This document shows positions 20,788-32,659 of a DNA stretch of 64,000 nucleotides, piece after piece. The translations under genes and the position numbers were made by a program. Source of the stretch: Garcia nutans (taxonomy: Eukaryota > Streptophyta > Magnoliopsida > Malpighiales > Euphorbiaceae); NCBI GenBank assembly GCA_947685225.1, contig CANTUV010000024.1, positions 56,510,001 to 56,574,000 of the forward strand, read 5' to 3'. Below the pieces are notes generated by a model. That model worked only from the letters and a program-made list of their open reading frames with translations, did no database searches and was not told the DNA's origin. Each line of letters starts with the position of its first letter. Within the stretch, counting starts at the first letter, position 1.

Positions 20788-23700
20788 TGTCACGACCCAA
20801 TTTGTACATATGTATAGTACATCCATGTACAGTACATCTACGTACAGTAAGAGGAGCCATCCCGAGTAACCACCAAAGAACACGAAGTGAAAGGAAGCTC
20901 TATAGGACAAAAAGGACCTAACTGAAAAGATTGTAAAGTTTTGTGGAGGTGGCCGTAATTAATAAAAGTTGTTATGAAGGTCCTTAATAGTGCCCATAAC
21001 AGACTCTAAGGATGAAAAGTAGAGAAAAATCGGGTCGAAACAGAACGCCACGGTTTTTCCCAAAAACACACAGTTTGAGAGATACAGTGGATTCTCGACC
21101 AAGGTTACTTTCATCATTCTTGTGATAATAATTTATACACTGAAAAATAAGACACGTAAAGGTATCCGAAGTAAATGAAAGGACTCCGCAATGACCGATG
21201 TTGAAAAACGAACCTAAGTGGAGACCCGAATCACGTAAGGACCTAAAGGGAATTTTTACAAAAGTCAAGGGCATGAGTGTAATTTTTATAAATTAGTTCA
21301 AAATCAAGAATGAATATTGAAAATGGAAACTAGAGGTTGAAAGGAGGAGAACGGTACATTTTACGCGTCGTAAAACCACCCGGTTAGGAAGGAAAGGCAA
21401 AACCTTCAATTGAAGGGTATTTTGGTCTTTTCACTTTCACCCAAGCATCAAGTGGGACATGTATGATAATTTAAGGACCATTTGGTAAATTTCCAAGGGA
21501 GGACACATGGCATAGTAATTTTCTAGAAAAGGACACATGGAAAAATCTTGTTTAAAGACACTTTTGGGTTGGATTAATCTTAACCCTCCAAAATGAAATT
21601 AATTAAATAAATGGAAAATGGAAAAAATATAAAAAGGGAGAGAAGGATGATTAAAGAACTAAGAACACATATTTTTCTCTCCATTTTGAGAGGTATGGCC
21701 GAATTCTCTCCACCAAAAAAGGGAAGGAATTTTTCAAGTGTTCAAATGGATTTTTGGAAGGAAAAGCTTAATTTTAAGGTAAGGATTCCAATTCTAGCTT
21801 TAGTTTATTCATTTGATTGATAGTTTTCAAGTTATCAATGAAAGAAAAGTTGGGAAGATTATGGGAAAGTTAAGAAAGTGAAGAAAAATTAGATTAAATG
21901 ATTCATACATGTAAAATTGATGAATTAATGGTGATTAGTAGCCTTAGATAGCAAGAATCAAGGCTTGAACATATGGGTTTTATAATGTTCTTATTATGGA
22001 AGTTATGAAAATTTTAGGAAATCAAAGGGATAAAGAAGAAGAAGGGAAGAAAGAATAGGACAAGCAAGGGATAAAGCAAATAAACAAGGTTTGGTACTTA
22101 AATTATTGCCCTTTTCAATTGATTCACATATTTTGCATTATGGGAATTTTGAAATGGTTTTGAAATGATGTTATTATGTGTAGTAAATATGTGGGAAAGT
22201 GATCTTGAACCATTTGTAATCAATTGATTGTGAAAAGAATGAAAACAAAACAAACTAGCTAAATTTGCTCAATTATCCATAAACTTTGATGAACTTTTAA
22301 TCACCCATTTGGTTTGATTTTTGAAAGAGGGACCCTTAGTCCTTCAATGGTATCACAAAAGAAGTCTAAAAATCAATTTTGCAAGAAAAAAAATGAATTC
22401 CCCTCAAATTTTGAAAATTGGGCCGAATGGTCCCTTTTGGGCACCATTCTGCAGCTTTCATTTTGGGCAGTCTGTTGAAGGGGCAAACGAAAGAATTTTT
22501 TGACGAAATTTTACATGCATTTAGTTAACTTATGAAAGTGTTTTCCTGCAAAAATTCATCCAAAAATAAGGTTGTTTATTTAGTCAAAACTGTTGCCAAA
22601 GTTGACTGATTTTCAGCAGTAAAAACAGATTTTACTATTTAGTTGTCGCGCGCCATTGCGTTGCCGATTTTACGCGCCGCGCTACTATTCATTTGGTCAT
22701 TTTTCTAAATGTGTTAAAACTTGAATATTATGATATGGATTGATGTTAAATCATATAAAATGACATGAAGGAGAATTGGAAATGATCAGAAAGGCATCAT
22801 GACAAGCTATTCAGACAATACATGCATTATGGAAAAATCATGGCTTATTGAATATCATGATCAAATTAATTAATAAATTGTTTACGCTCTACTTGGTTAT
22901 GACAGAACCCTTGAGATAAGGGTATGATGCATCATACTATTATTGCAGTACTGCTCATGACATGACATGATATTCCGGCTGAAGGCCGATGATTACAATG
23001 ACATGATCAATGATTCAATGACAATGGCTATTAGCACATGTGCAAGAAATATTATGAAGGATGATGAAATATGCACCATGACACATATCATCCTGTAATA
23101 TCTCACCATGACGAGATATATTTATCATGACCCGTGCCTTATCCGTTGATGTTCTGTTAACCCAGTAGAGCAACCAAACTGATAAAAGCAAGAAAAATGA
23201 TTTAAATTCAAATTATTCAGTCAAGCCTTTTTACCTTCTGTGTTTTGTATTTATTCCTTTCAATTATTTAAATTATATAAATGTATGTTCAAATCATTCT
23301 TTCATTTTATTTATTTATTGCAATGATTTAAGTACCCACTAAGCAATTGCTTAGCAAGTTTAGTTTCCTTCTAAACTCGTAGGTTAAACGAGGAGATGAG
23401 ATTGCAGCATGTCCTGTGCAGCTGGCCTTGACTACTACTTTGGTTAGGAGTTTGGATATGATTGATTGTAGCAATATGGCATGTACATAAGCTTGTATGA
23501 TCTATCAAATAAATGTATTATACTGAAAAGCTAGAGCACGTACACTGCTAGTAATCTAATAAATCTTATTTGGATTTAACACTTATGTATGCAAGTATAG
23601 AAGTGTAAAGTTTTAGTGCAGGATTTGGTGGAGGATATAAGGGTGATGAATATAGAAGTGTTTGAGGAGTGTTGCGATTGTTTGAATGAGATCAAAATTG

Positions 23701-23884
23701 TTTTCAAAAATAAAAAAAAATCAGTTTTGGCGACACTTGGGACCTCCATTTTTAAGGGAGGTTATGGCAAAATTTTTTTAAAATCTGCACTTAAAATTGG
23801 CTAAGTAAAATATTAAGACACAACCACCATGAGATAACAGTCCATCTTGGTCTATAAACGTAGGCTAAGATGGGGTGTTACATT
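20788..23884 (+). mobile_element. Chromovirus-type solo LTR, TSD ttcta
   Basis: Starts TGTCACGACCC, ends GGGGTGTTACA and is flanked by perfect ttcta copies (20783-20787 and 23885-23889). 3097 bp, no internal region. It is homologous along its length to the LTR at 61017-64000. Leader near 21690 ('atggccgaattctc'), donor-like AAGGTAAGG (21777), a CG-rich box 'gcgttgccgattttacgcgc' (22650-22685), a 'ggctgaaggccgatg' slot (22975-23135) and a perfect palindrome hairpin at 23339. Small frames inside are not genes. Confidence 0.95.
23339..23354 (+). promoter_or_regulatory. LTR hairpin: perfect 16-bp palindrome CTAAGCAATTGCTTAG
   Basis: CTAAGCAATTGCTTAG preceded by GTACCCA, 530 bp before the LTR end. 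In the homologous LTR at 63628-63645 the stem is CTGAGC/GCTCAG, so both sides changed together and pairing is kept. Confidence 0.75.
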
Positions 23885-24440
23885 CTAAGCATATCTTCAA
23901 GTATTTGTATCACCCTTTCCAATTGACCATCAGTCTATGGATGAAATGCAGTACTAAAATGAAGTCGAGTACCCGATGCTTTTTGAAAACTTTTCCAAAA
24001 TTTTAAAGTAAAGCGAGAGTCTCAATCTGAAATAATAGACATTGGTACTCCATGAAGCCTAACTATCTCATTAATATACAATTCAGCAAGTCTATCCATT
24101 GAATAATCAACTCAAATGGGAAGGAAATGAACTAATTTGGTTAATCGATCAATAATTACCCAAATTGTTTCATGCTTCTTTTGGGTGTTCGGAAGACCAG
24201 TCACAAAATCCATGGTGATTCTATCCCATTTCCATTCTGGTATTGATAAAGGTTGCAAAAGACTCGATGGAACTTAATGTTCTGCTTTGACTTATTAACA
24301 CACTAAACATCGAGTCACATATTCAGTAATATCTCTCTTTATGCCAGGCCACCAATAATGAGACTTCAAATTCTAGTACATCTTATTGCTTTCGGGATGT
24401 ACAATATACGTAGTATTATGACCTTCACTAAGTATACATT
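23885..24440 (-). pseudogene. Chromovirus integrase zinc-binding domain and core, 5' part
   Basis: Read on the minus strand from about 24440, a zinc-binding region with HYWWPGIKRDITEYVTRCLV is followed by WDRITMDFVTGLPNTQKKHE (first catalytic aspartate) and then DRLTKLVHFLPI. It ends at 23885 with TAFHP, TDGQ and QILEDMLRS, where the solo LTR interrupts it. Several stops are present, including TAG in place of glutamine in HP-Q-TDGQ. The reading continues at 20787. Confidence 0.88.
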
Positions 24441-25140
24441 TCTTTAGTTCTTTCACATCAGGTACACATAATCAACCTCTATAATACAATCCACCATCTC
24501 TAACACAACATAATCTGGCTTTTCACCTTCATGCACTTGTTTCAAAAGTTGTAACAACATTTGATTTTGTTTTTGGGCTTTTATCACTTTTTTCTTTATG
24601 GTTGGTTCAACCCTTAATTATGTTGACATAACACATTGTATTATTTAGTTTTTTTTTTAATTTATATTACATATAGTACTATAATATTTATCTACAACAT
24701 ACTTGCTAAAGTCTTTCAACTTAAAGCATCGGCTACCGTGTTAGCTTTCCCAGGATGATAGCCGATGATACAATCATAATTCTTGATCAATTCCATCCAT
24801 CTTCTTTGCCTTAAGTTTAGTTCTTTTATGTTGGCAAGTATTTCAAACTTTTATGATCAGTGAAAATATAACACCTTTCACCATACAAGTAATGTCGCCA
24901 GATCTTAAGAGAAAATAAAATAGCAGCTAACTCCAAATCATGTGTATGGTAATTAAATTCATGAGATTTTAATTGCCTAGAAGCATAGAAAATTACCTTA
25001 CATCAATACACAACTGAGTCCCTGATGAGAAGTATCACTATAAATAAATCAATACACAACTGAGTCCCTGATGAGAAGTATCACTATAAATAACATAATC
25101 TTTACTTGGGGTCGGTTGTGTCAATACAGGAGCTTCAGTC
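24441..25140 (-). pseudogene. Chromovirus RNase H
   Basis: Minus-strand residues SHEFNYHTHDLELAAI, LKIWRHYLYGERCYIFTDHK and SLKYL (24990-24850) are diagnostic of Gypsy RNase H; the H-x-D step (TDHK) is intact. The segment nearer RT (25093-25002) is disturbed by a 46-bp tandem duplication, and several frameshifts and stops follow towards integrase. No open frame longer than 60 codons remains. Confidence 0.8.
25002..25093. repeat. 46-bp tandem duplication in RNase H coding region
   Basis: The block 'atcaatacacaactgagtcc...ctataaata' occurs at 25002 and again at 25048 without difference. 46 is not a multiple of 3, so it breaks the frame. Identity of the copies suggests a recent event. Confidence 0.9.
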
Positions 25141-25953
25141 AATCAATTGTTCAAAACTAGCTTAACACTGGGCAATCCACTCAAATTTAGTTTCTTTTCT
25201 AAGGAGCTTAGTTAAAGGAAGTACTATCTTCGAAAACCCTTGCACAAATCTTCTATAGTAACCAGCTAACCCAAGAAAACTCCAGACTTCAGTTATATTC
25301 TTTGGTGACTGCCAATTCAAAATAGTCTCAATTTTACTAGGATCCACATGAATACTATTAGCTGATATTACATGACTTAGAAATGCTACTTCCGTTAACC
25401 AAAAATCACATTTCGATAATTTAGCATACAATTGATTTTCCCTTAGTGTCTGTAATACAAATCTCAAATGCTTATCATGCTCCTCTTTATTTCTGTAATA
25501 AACCAATATGTCATCAATTAAAACAACTACAAACTAGTCTAAATAAGGTTTGAAAATTTGGTTCATCAAGTCCATAAAAGCTGCTGGAGCATTAGTTAAA
25601 CCAAGGGGCATAACAAAAAATTCATAATGTCCATATCGAGTTCTAAAAGCTGTCTTCAGAATATCTACTTCTTTAATTTTCATTTGATAATAACCCAATT
25701 TAAGATCAATCTTAGAGAAAACACCTGCTCACCTCAACTAATCAAACAAGTCATCAATCCTAGGTAACATGTACTTATTCTTAATAGTCACTTTATTCAA
25801 TTGTCGATAATCTATACATAATCTTAAGGTACCATCCTTCTTCTTTATAAAAAAAACTGGTGAGCCCCAAGGTGACACACTAGGTCTTATGATTCCTTTA
25901 TCAAGGAATTCTTGGAGTTGCACCTTTAATTCTTTTAATTCTGGAGGTGCCAT
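25141..25953 (-). pseudogene. Chromovirus reverse transcriptase
   Basis: Minus frame 25953-25738 contains MAPPELKELKVQLQEFLDKG, IIRPSVSPWGSP and TLRLCIDYRQLNKVTIKNKY; a shifted segment (25737-25540) follows. VVLIDDILVYYRN around 25535-25495 is the catalytic box, with L-I-D-D in place of the usual F/Y-I-D-D, and an in-frame TAG just before it. Frame 25506-25162 then gives HLRFVLQTLRENQLYAKLSK, the connection region FLGLAGYYRRFVQGFSKI and TKLLRK. Domain order and spacing match chromoviral RT. Catalytic aspartates are conserved despite at least two frameshifts. Confidence 0.92.
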
Positions 25954-26204
25954 TCTATAAGGTGGAATAGAAATTGGTGCCGTACCTGAAACTACATCAA
26001 TAACAAATTCTACCTCCCTCTCTGGTGGTATTCCAGGTAATTTAATTCTTCAGAAAAAACATCCAAAAACTCACTCACTGTAGGTATGTCTCCCAAAACC
26101 TTGCTTGAATGTCGTGTATCATTAACATAAGCAAGATAAGCTTCACATCTCTTCCTAATCAACCTTCTAGCTTTAGTTGCAGAAATCAAACTAGAAGGAT
26201 AAAA

Positions 26205-26560
26205 TTATTTTTCTCCTTCAACTACAATTTCACCATAACCTGAAATCTTAAAAGATACAACTTTACTACAACAGTCCATAACTGCTTGATGTCGGGACAA
26301 CCAATCCATTCCTAAGATTACATCAAAGCCATGGAATGGAAGTTCAATCAAATCAGTAGAAAGTTTTACATCATGAACTCTAAGTGGACAATTTTGATAT
26401 ACTCTATTTACCTTCACACCATGGCCTAAGGGATTTGTAGCTTCTATCTCATAATTAAGTTTACCAACACACATTTTCTTCCTTGAAGCTATAGTTGTAC
26501 AAATATAAGAATGTGTAGAACCAGATCTAATAATGCATACATATCATGACCAAGTAAAGA
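26205..26560 (-). pseudogene. Chromovirus aspartic protease
   Basis: The frame 26474-26205 on the minus strand carries LPFHGFDVILGMDWLSRHQA, the conserved protease C-terminal half of chromoviruses. Just upstream (26545-26500) the active-site segment is readable as LLD then SGSTHSYI, but with a frameshift, apparently a one-base loss, right at the catalytic D-S-G. The region 26204-25954 between protease and RT is degraded linker. Confidence 0.85.
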
Positions 26561-27793
26561 AAATTTACCAACTACAACATCAGGAGCATCCTAGTCCTCC
26601 ACAACTTTCATGGCATAAGCCCTAGTTGGAGCACTGCCTCGAGTATGAGGTCTATCCACTATTTCAGATCCTCTTCACTGACTAACACTAGGTCGACCAC
26701 CTCTACTTGTCCTATGGCTTGACTGAGACCTCTATACAAAACTATGTTCTTTAACAACTTCTAATTCTTTTATCGTTGGACAATCTCTAATTCTATGTTC
26801 CAAAGAACCACATTTCAAACAAGCCCCCTTTTGATACTAGCAATCTTTACTTGCATTGCTCTTACCACAATATTGACAAGGTGCAATAACAACCCTTGAA
26901 GATGAGCCTGTAGCCACTCCAAACCTACCACCTCTAGATTTTTGAAAACTAGCTCCACTTCCTCTACCAGACCCCTGAGTTTAGGCTTGAATATTTCTCT
27001 GTCTTTTTTAGCCACCTTGTTGTTGTTCACTAGAAAATCCCTTCTTTGGTTGTTGTTTTCTTTCCTACTCTTATTTAATCTCATTTTCTATAGCAACTGC
27101 TACATTAACAAGAGTGGAAAACTCTTTAATCCTCATCGCTACTAAATACACCTGGATTTGACTATTCAAACCCTGTTCAAACTGCTTACACTTCTCTTCC
27201 TCATATGCAACAAACTCTAGAAAATATTTGCTGAGGTGAACAAACTACCTCTCATACTCAGAAACAGATGATTGCCTTTGTTTAAGAAACAAAAAACTCA
27301 TGGCGCCTTTCCTCTAAATAAATCTCACTAATATATTCCTTTTTAAATTCTTCTTGGAAAAATGCCCAAGTGAGTCTACCTGGTGGTACACCTTTTTCCT
27401 TTGTATCCCACTGGGCATAAGCTCGTTCCTGCAACAAGGAAATTGCACACTCTAATCTTTCCTCATCAGTACAATGCAGAATATCAAAAACTCTCACAAT
27501 CCTCTCCATCCAATACTCCGCTGTTGAAGACTAATCAGTATCACGAGCTTTAAAATCTTCTTCTCCTAATTTTTTAATTCTCTCCAATGGAGATCTTTCA
27601 GAAACTAGTAGTGGAAGTTGTGTAGGAGGAGCAATTCTTACAATTTGCCTGAGAACTTCCCCCAATTTTGAAATTGGGGATCTAATGGAATTTGTTCCGT
27701 ATAAGGTTTCGATGGCTGTTGATTTCCCACACTAGCTTGACTGAGTGAGGATACAACTTGTTCCTCTACACCTTGATGGGATTCAGAGGCCAT
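26561..27793 (-). pseudogene. Chromovirus gag with CCHC zinc knuckle
   Basis: The likely start is the ATG at 27793-27791 (MASESHQGVEEQVVSSLSQ). After a stop and frameshift the capsid region continues with ARDTD (about 27540), then MERIVRVFDILHCTDEERLE, RAYAQWDTKEKGVPP and WAFFQEEFKKEY (frame 27509-27282). A further shift leads to a zinc knuckle, CLKCGSLEHRIRDC, at about 26825-26785. Gag forms the particle that packages element RNA. The frame is broken at least four times. ORFs on the opposite strand here are shadows. Confidence 0.85.
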
Positions 27794-27916
27794 CTTATAC
27801 CTTTAAACATTAAAAATCAGCTGCATAAAATATTTACTCAATTATATAGTTTACATAGCATTGACAGTTGTACTTCTCTTTTCTTTTAACCCACAACTTA
27901 GGACCACCTAAACCTA

Positions 27917-27929
27917 CTCTGGTACCACT
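27917..27929 (-). promoter_or_regulatory. Primer-binding site (initiator tRNA-Met type)
   Basis: Minus-strand TGGTACCAGAGTA, next to the 5' LTR, differs slightly from the canonical TGGTATCAGAGC complementary to the 3' end of initiator tRNA-Met. It primes first-strand DNA synthesis. Confidence 0.8.
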
Positions 27930-28345
27930 AAATGTAACATCCCCTACGTAGTCTACATGCTTAACTACATAGGAGATGTCACCTAACAGTTACACTTGTC
28001 AATATATGTATCACAAAAATTTAACCAAAATATTTTTATGTATTAATGCAGCTGTTAAGCTTCCAAAGAACTACTATAACCAATCCTATATTACAAACAT
28101 ATATCTGTTAAATTGTAAAGAACTCCTATTATTAACTTACATTATTATAATTCTCAAACTACTGTCAAACTTATACAACTGTCATACAAAAGTATAAGGT
28201 ATTGCCACGTGAACTATGCAAAACACAATATTTACAATATTGTTATTGAACCTTTATGATGCAATTGACCAGGAACGTAAATCTCTCACTCCGTAGTCTC
28301 AACTCCTCTTATTTGATTTGCGTGTAAGAAAATAGTTCTAACACG

Positions 28346-28360
28346 CTAAACAAAGCTTAG
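28346..28360 (-). promoter_or_regulatory. LTR hairpin, one mismatch
   Basis: CTAAAC-AAA-GCTTAG, followed by 'tggcac'; one mismatch in the stem. The sister LTR has CAAAGC-AAA-GCTTAG at 13971-13985. Both look like decayed versions of the CTAAGC/GCTTAG hairpin. Confidence 0.5.
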
Positions 28361-29045
28361 TGGCACTTATGTATTCACAATATGCAAGAAAAATTAAAAG
28401 AAAGAGATCTAAACATTAAATAGTTTAGAAATAATAAAAAGTATTACTTTCAGAATATTAAATAAAAAATTAATAAATCCATTGAACCTTGGAATACTAA
28501 ACACAATTAAATACAAAATTGATTAATTTAACAATAACCATATAACACATTATTTTCAAAGTAGATAACTTCTTTAATTATGCCCATATATAATGAACTC
28601 AGATTTTAGGTTTGGATAACGGGTCACTGCTGGCAATTTAATGCCCACTATATAAAATTTTGGCCAATGGCCTACTATGGTATGAATGCCCACTGAATAT
28701 GGTAACACAGAGTGTCTATTGATGGCATAGAGTGCCCACTATCACTTTTGATATCCTCTCTTTAGCTAGCTATTCAATCCCAAGCTAGATCTAAAACCAG
28801 TATGATTTTGGCAATTCAATAGTTATTAATTAACATTAAATCATACACAACACTTCAATGGAATAGTTCTTTGATCGACACTTAGTATCACACATATTTT
28901 ATCATACATTCAAATAAATCTGTTACACTACTTGTTAGAGTTGACTTCAAAAAGAAATTCTTTACACTTTGAGGACTTATAATCATTATAGCTAGAATTA
29001 CAAATGAAAAAGAAAGCAAAAAAATTATTTTGGCAATTTCCTCAA

Positions 29046-29330
29046 GTGACACGCCCAATGACATGGGCATGTTACTGGCCGTGTCATTTAAATTGCATTA
29101 CAGTGGCTACGACACCCCCAATGATACAGGCGTGTCACTGGCCGTGTCATTTATTTTCATCACAGTATCTATAACATGCCTGATGACACGGGCGTGTTCT
29201 TGGTAATGTCATTTATTTTCATCATAGTAGCTATGACATGCGCATGTTACTGGTCATGTCCTCAACACTAAACACACGGCAACATTGACATGCCCAGTGA
29301 CATGGCCTTGTCACTGGTTATGTCAAACAA
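29046..29330. repeat. GACACGCCC/GGCGTGTCACTGGCCGTGTC array
   Basis: Five or so units of about 60 bp with 'gacacgcc(c)' then 'gggc(g/a)tgt(t/c)actggccgtgtca'. Homologous to 14672-14883 plus 19286-19372. Confidence 0.8.
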
Positions 29331-30014
29331 AGTTCTGTATTTCGAACACTTATCAATTTAAACTCCATATATCCAAATATATGATAACAATGGATTGAAA
29401 CTAATTTCTTTAACATAGAAAGAGCTTACATCAAATATTTTTAATAAAAACTCTTTAAAGACAACTCAATCAATCACTCTAACAAATAAAATTCATAGAA
29501 ATTTAGATAGTTGCAAATAAAAAATACATAAGCACATACCTCTTCAAAATCTTCTTTTTCTCTAATCACTTGCTGATAATCTCAACTTTTCCAGCTTATT
29601 CTTCTAAAAACTTATATCTAGATGTGATTTCGTCTTAAGTTTTATTTAAAATCTTGGAAAGAAGAAAGAAAGAAGGAGTTTTGGGTGTTAAAGGTGGTGA
29701 TGAACGTGGAAAGAAGAAAGAAGAAGAGAGAATTTTCTACACATACACACACCTGTCCACACACACACACATATATATATGGCTTAATCTAGTATGGCCA
29801 CTCTCTTTTTAATTATGGTGCACCCTCACTCTTAACCTTTGATTCTAATTTGATTTTTAGTCTCGTAAAACCATAAAAATAAATAATTTCTTCAGTAAAT
29901 TTTTGAGATCCACTATTTAAATCACTTATCCATACAACTTATATCACAATTCACTATCAATTATCAATATTAAATTAAGAGTTTAGTATCTAAAATTTTA
30001 AACATTATAGTATA

Positions 30015-31344
30015 CATGTATGCATTTTTATCAAAGTTGCGATTTGAAACTAAAAATGATTGTTTTATGGAAAATGATAGTGTGTTGTACAATATGTTGA
30101 AAATGTAGAAATGAACCACAATGTGGACATGACTAAGGGTTGACTAATGTGATTGAAAAATGCAAAAAATGGTTATGGAGTGTGGAAAAATGATATGTGA
30201 GATGAAAATGAGGAATGGTAATGAGAAAATGGAAAATGTAATATAAAACGATGTGTTTGTTTACCTTGCACAATTACTTGTTCCAGAGAATTGCATTTGA
30301 TACTATCGAGTTGACATGCCAAAGATACGTCATGACATTTTATATGCGCATGGGTGAGATATTACAACATTGGGTGAGACACGCTGGTGTTAGGCACTTT
30401 TGTGCTGAGAAGATGGCCTTTTGGTGATATTTGACACTTTGTCCCCGGTGTCAGAAGGGGACAGCCTTCGGGTGATGTGTGACACTTTGTACCTGATGTT
30501 GGACCTTTTGGTCACGATAGGCCAAATTAATCTTTTTGGAAACTAGATATTGTGTAGGGATTTATGGGTCCCAATATGTGTAATCGTGATATATTTATAG
30601 GAATTAAGAGATGATAAGTATTAAATAGGCATTGCATGTTAAGTGAAGCATACTGTACTTTTGTACCATAAGAAAATACATTGAATTTAAATATTTATTG
30701 TTATCAAAGTATGTACTGCTAAGTTTTTCGCTTAGCATGGTTGAATTGTATGGAACAAGTGATAAAAGTGCAGAGTAAAGAAGTCTCGATAGATCTGAGC
30801 AGGTCTAGGCTTTGAGACTAATTGTGAAGTTAGAGTTTTGCTATGAGACCAAATAAGTTTGTGTTGCATTACATGTATACGTTTGTTTTAAGACACTTTG
30901 GTTTTGTACACTATAATTATCAAGTACAAAAATGTTTGAAACAAATGATGTTTTGTATAGTTTTGTTATGTATATAATGTACCTTAACTATATTTGTAAA
31001 TACTTGGATGTGATATGGAGAAATGATGGATTTTGTGAAAGTATGAATTTTGGGAGTGTTATTTTATGCAAGTTGGGTATTTGTGATTTTGGGATTTATT
31101 GAAAATACAAATAAAACTCTGGTGAGATTTTCTCAGATATTTTTATATAAAATATTTGAGCAAAACTATATTTAACCATAATTATTTTATTGCTAAATAT
31201 TTATTTAACTGCTCATATTATATTTACATTTTTGGAACCATAATTATTTTGGGGTATTAAATATGAGGGTTTCTACAATTAATTAATGTAGCACTCTTGT
31301 ATTTTACATATGTATTGTATGTATATATGGTATAAGGGGTTACA
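30015..31344 (+). mobile_element. Chromovirus-type LTR, right half (from 13559)
   Basis: Continues the LTR cut at 13559 by the chromovirus. Contains a slot with 'gccttttggtgatatttgacactttgtccc' repeats (30340-30530), the hairpin GCTAAG/CTTAGC (30718-30736), a long AT-rich tail, and the end AAGGGGTTACA at 31344. No coding signal. Confidence 0.8.
30718..30736 (+). promoter_or_regulatory. LTR hairpin GCTAAG/CTTAGC
   Basis: GCTAAG-tttttcg-CTTAGC preceded by GTACT, 609 bp before the LTR end. Same context as the other hairpins, wider loop. Confidence 0.6.
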
Positions 31345-32268
31345 CTACATGTCTTTCCCTTGGTTTACAATTTATCACATCCATTCCTTTATTCAAATTA
31401 TGTTTCTAAGTTTGAAATAATGTGATTCTAGTTATGTTCACATAGTTTGACCTCTTAGATTGCATTTTTTTTATTCTAAAACCATGGATATTAATGTAGT
31501 GGTGTTTTGAAAATACTGTTTTGTTATTAATATCAAATTGAATGAGAATATTAACAAGTTTGATAGTAAGATTGTCGTGCTCGATAATATTCCTATCATG
31601 GACAGCGACCAACTTTCTTAATTCAATTCTCAAGTTTTTCACATTAAAACTTCGAACATATTATAATGTTAACTTAAACATGCCTTAAGCTACTCATGTT
31701 AATATACAGAAACATTATTCTACATCAAACATGTTTACAAATCAAGGGTTTGTGTGTTTTTCTCCTTTTTCTCCTCTTTTACCCATTTCTACCTATTCTT
31801 TAACATTTTGTATTTGTTTCCCTAACTAACTCATATATTAAATCATGTTTTACATGTATTGTAACTCCTAAAAATCCCAAATTATGAATAGTACTTTCTG
31901 GGACATGAATAGTATTATTCCAAGATGGCAACCAAGAGGGGGTGAATTGGTTGTATGAAGAAATGATGGCAAATTAAAAAAATAAAAGCAACTTAAAATA
32001 AGAGAAGAGTAGAGAAGTAAGAATGAACACAAGGAGCTTATAGTGGTTCATATTACCTTATTCCTATGTCCACTTCCTTAACAATTTGTTAAGGTTTAAT
32101 CTTGAGTTTTTACAAGCTCAACTCTAATTTGATGTTTTCACAATTTCACACTGAACTTTTACAAGGATTGATAATTTTCCTCACAACCCAAACAAGTGTT
32201 TTCCTAGGCTCACTCTAAAACCTAAGTATTTCAAAGCTCATCCTCAAACTTACAATGTATAGACCCTT
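31345..32268. other. Unassigned repeat-derived sequence
   Basis: No open frame of interest. 31860-31920 begins TGTAACTCCTAAAAATCCC, like a decayed LTR start. 31926-32268 contains 'accaagagggggtgaattgg' and a run of short sentences typical of a dispersed plant repeat, but I cannot name the family. The young element at 32269 inserted after ccctt (32264-32268). Confidence 0.4.
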
Positions 32269-32641
32269 TGTAACACCCCGATACCCCATATAAATACTGT
32301 ACATATACCAGGTATACATACAATATGTATATAGAGTATAAGAATGTCACTTTTCATCACCATTATAACACTTTACTTTAAATTTTAAAGCCATAATACA
32401 TTTAAATCATATGAAAGTATTTACAAATGGTTATTCTTATCATAGTAATACATAAATATAAATTACATTGTTTCTTCCAAAGATTCATTTATACAAATGA
32501 ATACATTCTTATGAAAATACAGTATAATTACATGCATGCACCACCATCTAGTTGGTCTCGAACAATACTTGTCCTCGTTGTGACATAGTAGCTTATCTCC
32601 AGCTTCATCACCTAAATACCTGCGCGATTAAGATAACCGCG

Positions 32642-32659
32642 CTAAGCTCGAAAGCTTAG
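32642..32659 (-). promoter_or_regulatory. LTR hairpin CTAAGCT/AGCTTAG
   Basis: 7-bp stem CTAAGCT/AGCTTAG with a 4-nt loop (cgaa), followed by 'tagtac' (GTACTA on the minus strand). Repeated at 38911-38928 in the other LTR. Confidence 0.65.

Larger units (their letters stand above)
13560..30009 (-). mobile_element. Full-length Ty3/Gypsy chromovirus (Tekay/Del-like), minus strand
   Basis: Two homologous LTRs (13560-20024 and 27933-30009) bracket an internal region with gag, protease, RT, RNase H, integrase and chromodomain-type tail, all on the minus strand. The flanks carry a perfect 5-bp target-site duplication, gtata (13555-13559 and 30010-30014). A primer-binding site for initiator tRNA-Met is at 27917-27929 and a polypurine tract at 20025-20038. 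Without its nested guests the element is about 8.9 kb. The LTRs show about 20 differences in the first 300 bp, so it is much older than the element at 32269. Every gene is broken. Confidence 0.95.
27933..30009 (-). mobile_element. 5' LTR of chromovirus 13560-30009
   Basis: 2077 bp, from TGTAACATCCCC (27933, plus-strand view) to AACATTATA (30009). It is uninterrupted and gives the reference for the left LTR. Contains the hairpin (28346-28360), the 'gcccacta' slot (28610-28745), the GACACGCCC array (29046-29330), an (AC/AT)n tract (29747-29778) and a donor-like site at 29535. On the minus strand it starts TATAATG rather than TG, in both LTRs. Confidence 0.93.
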
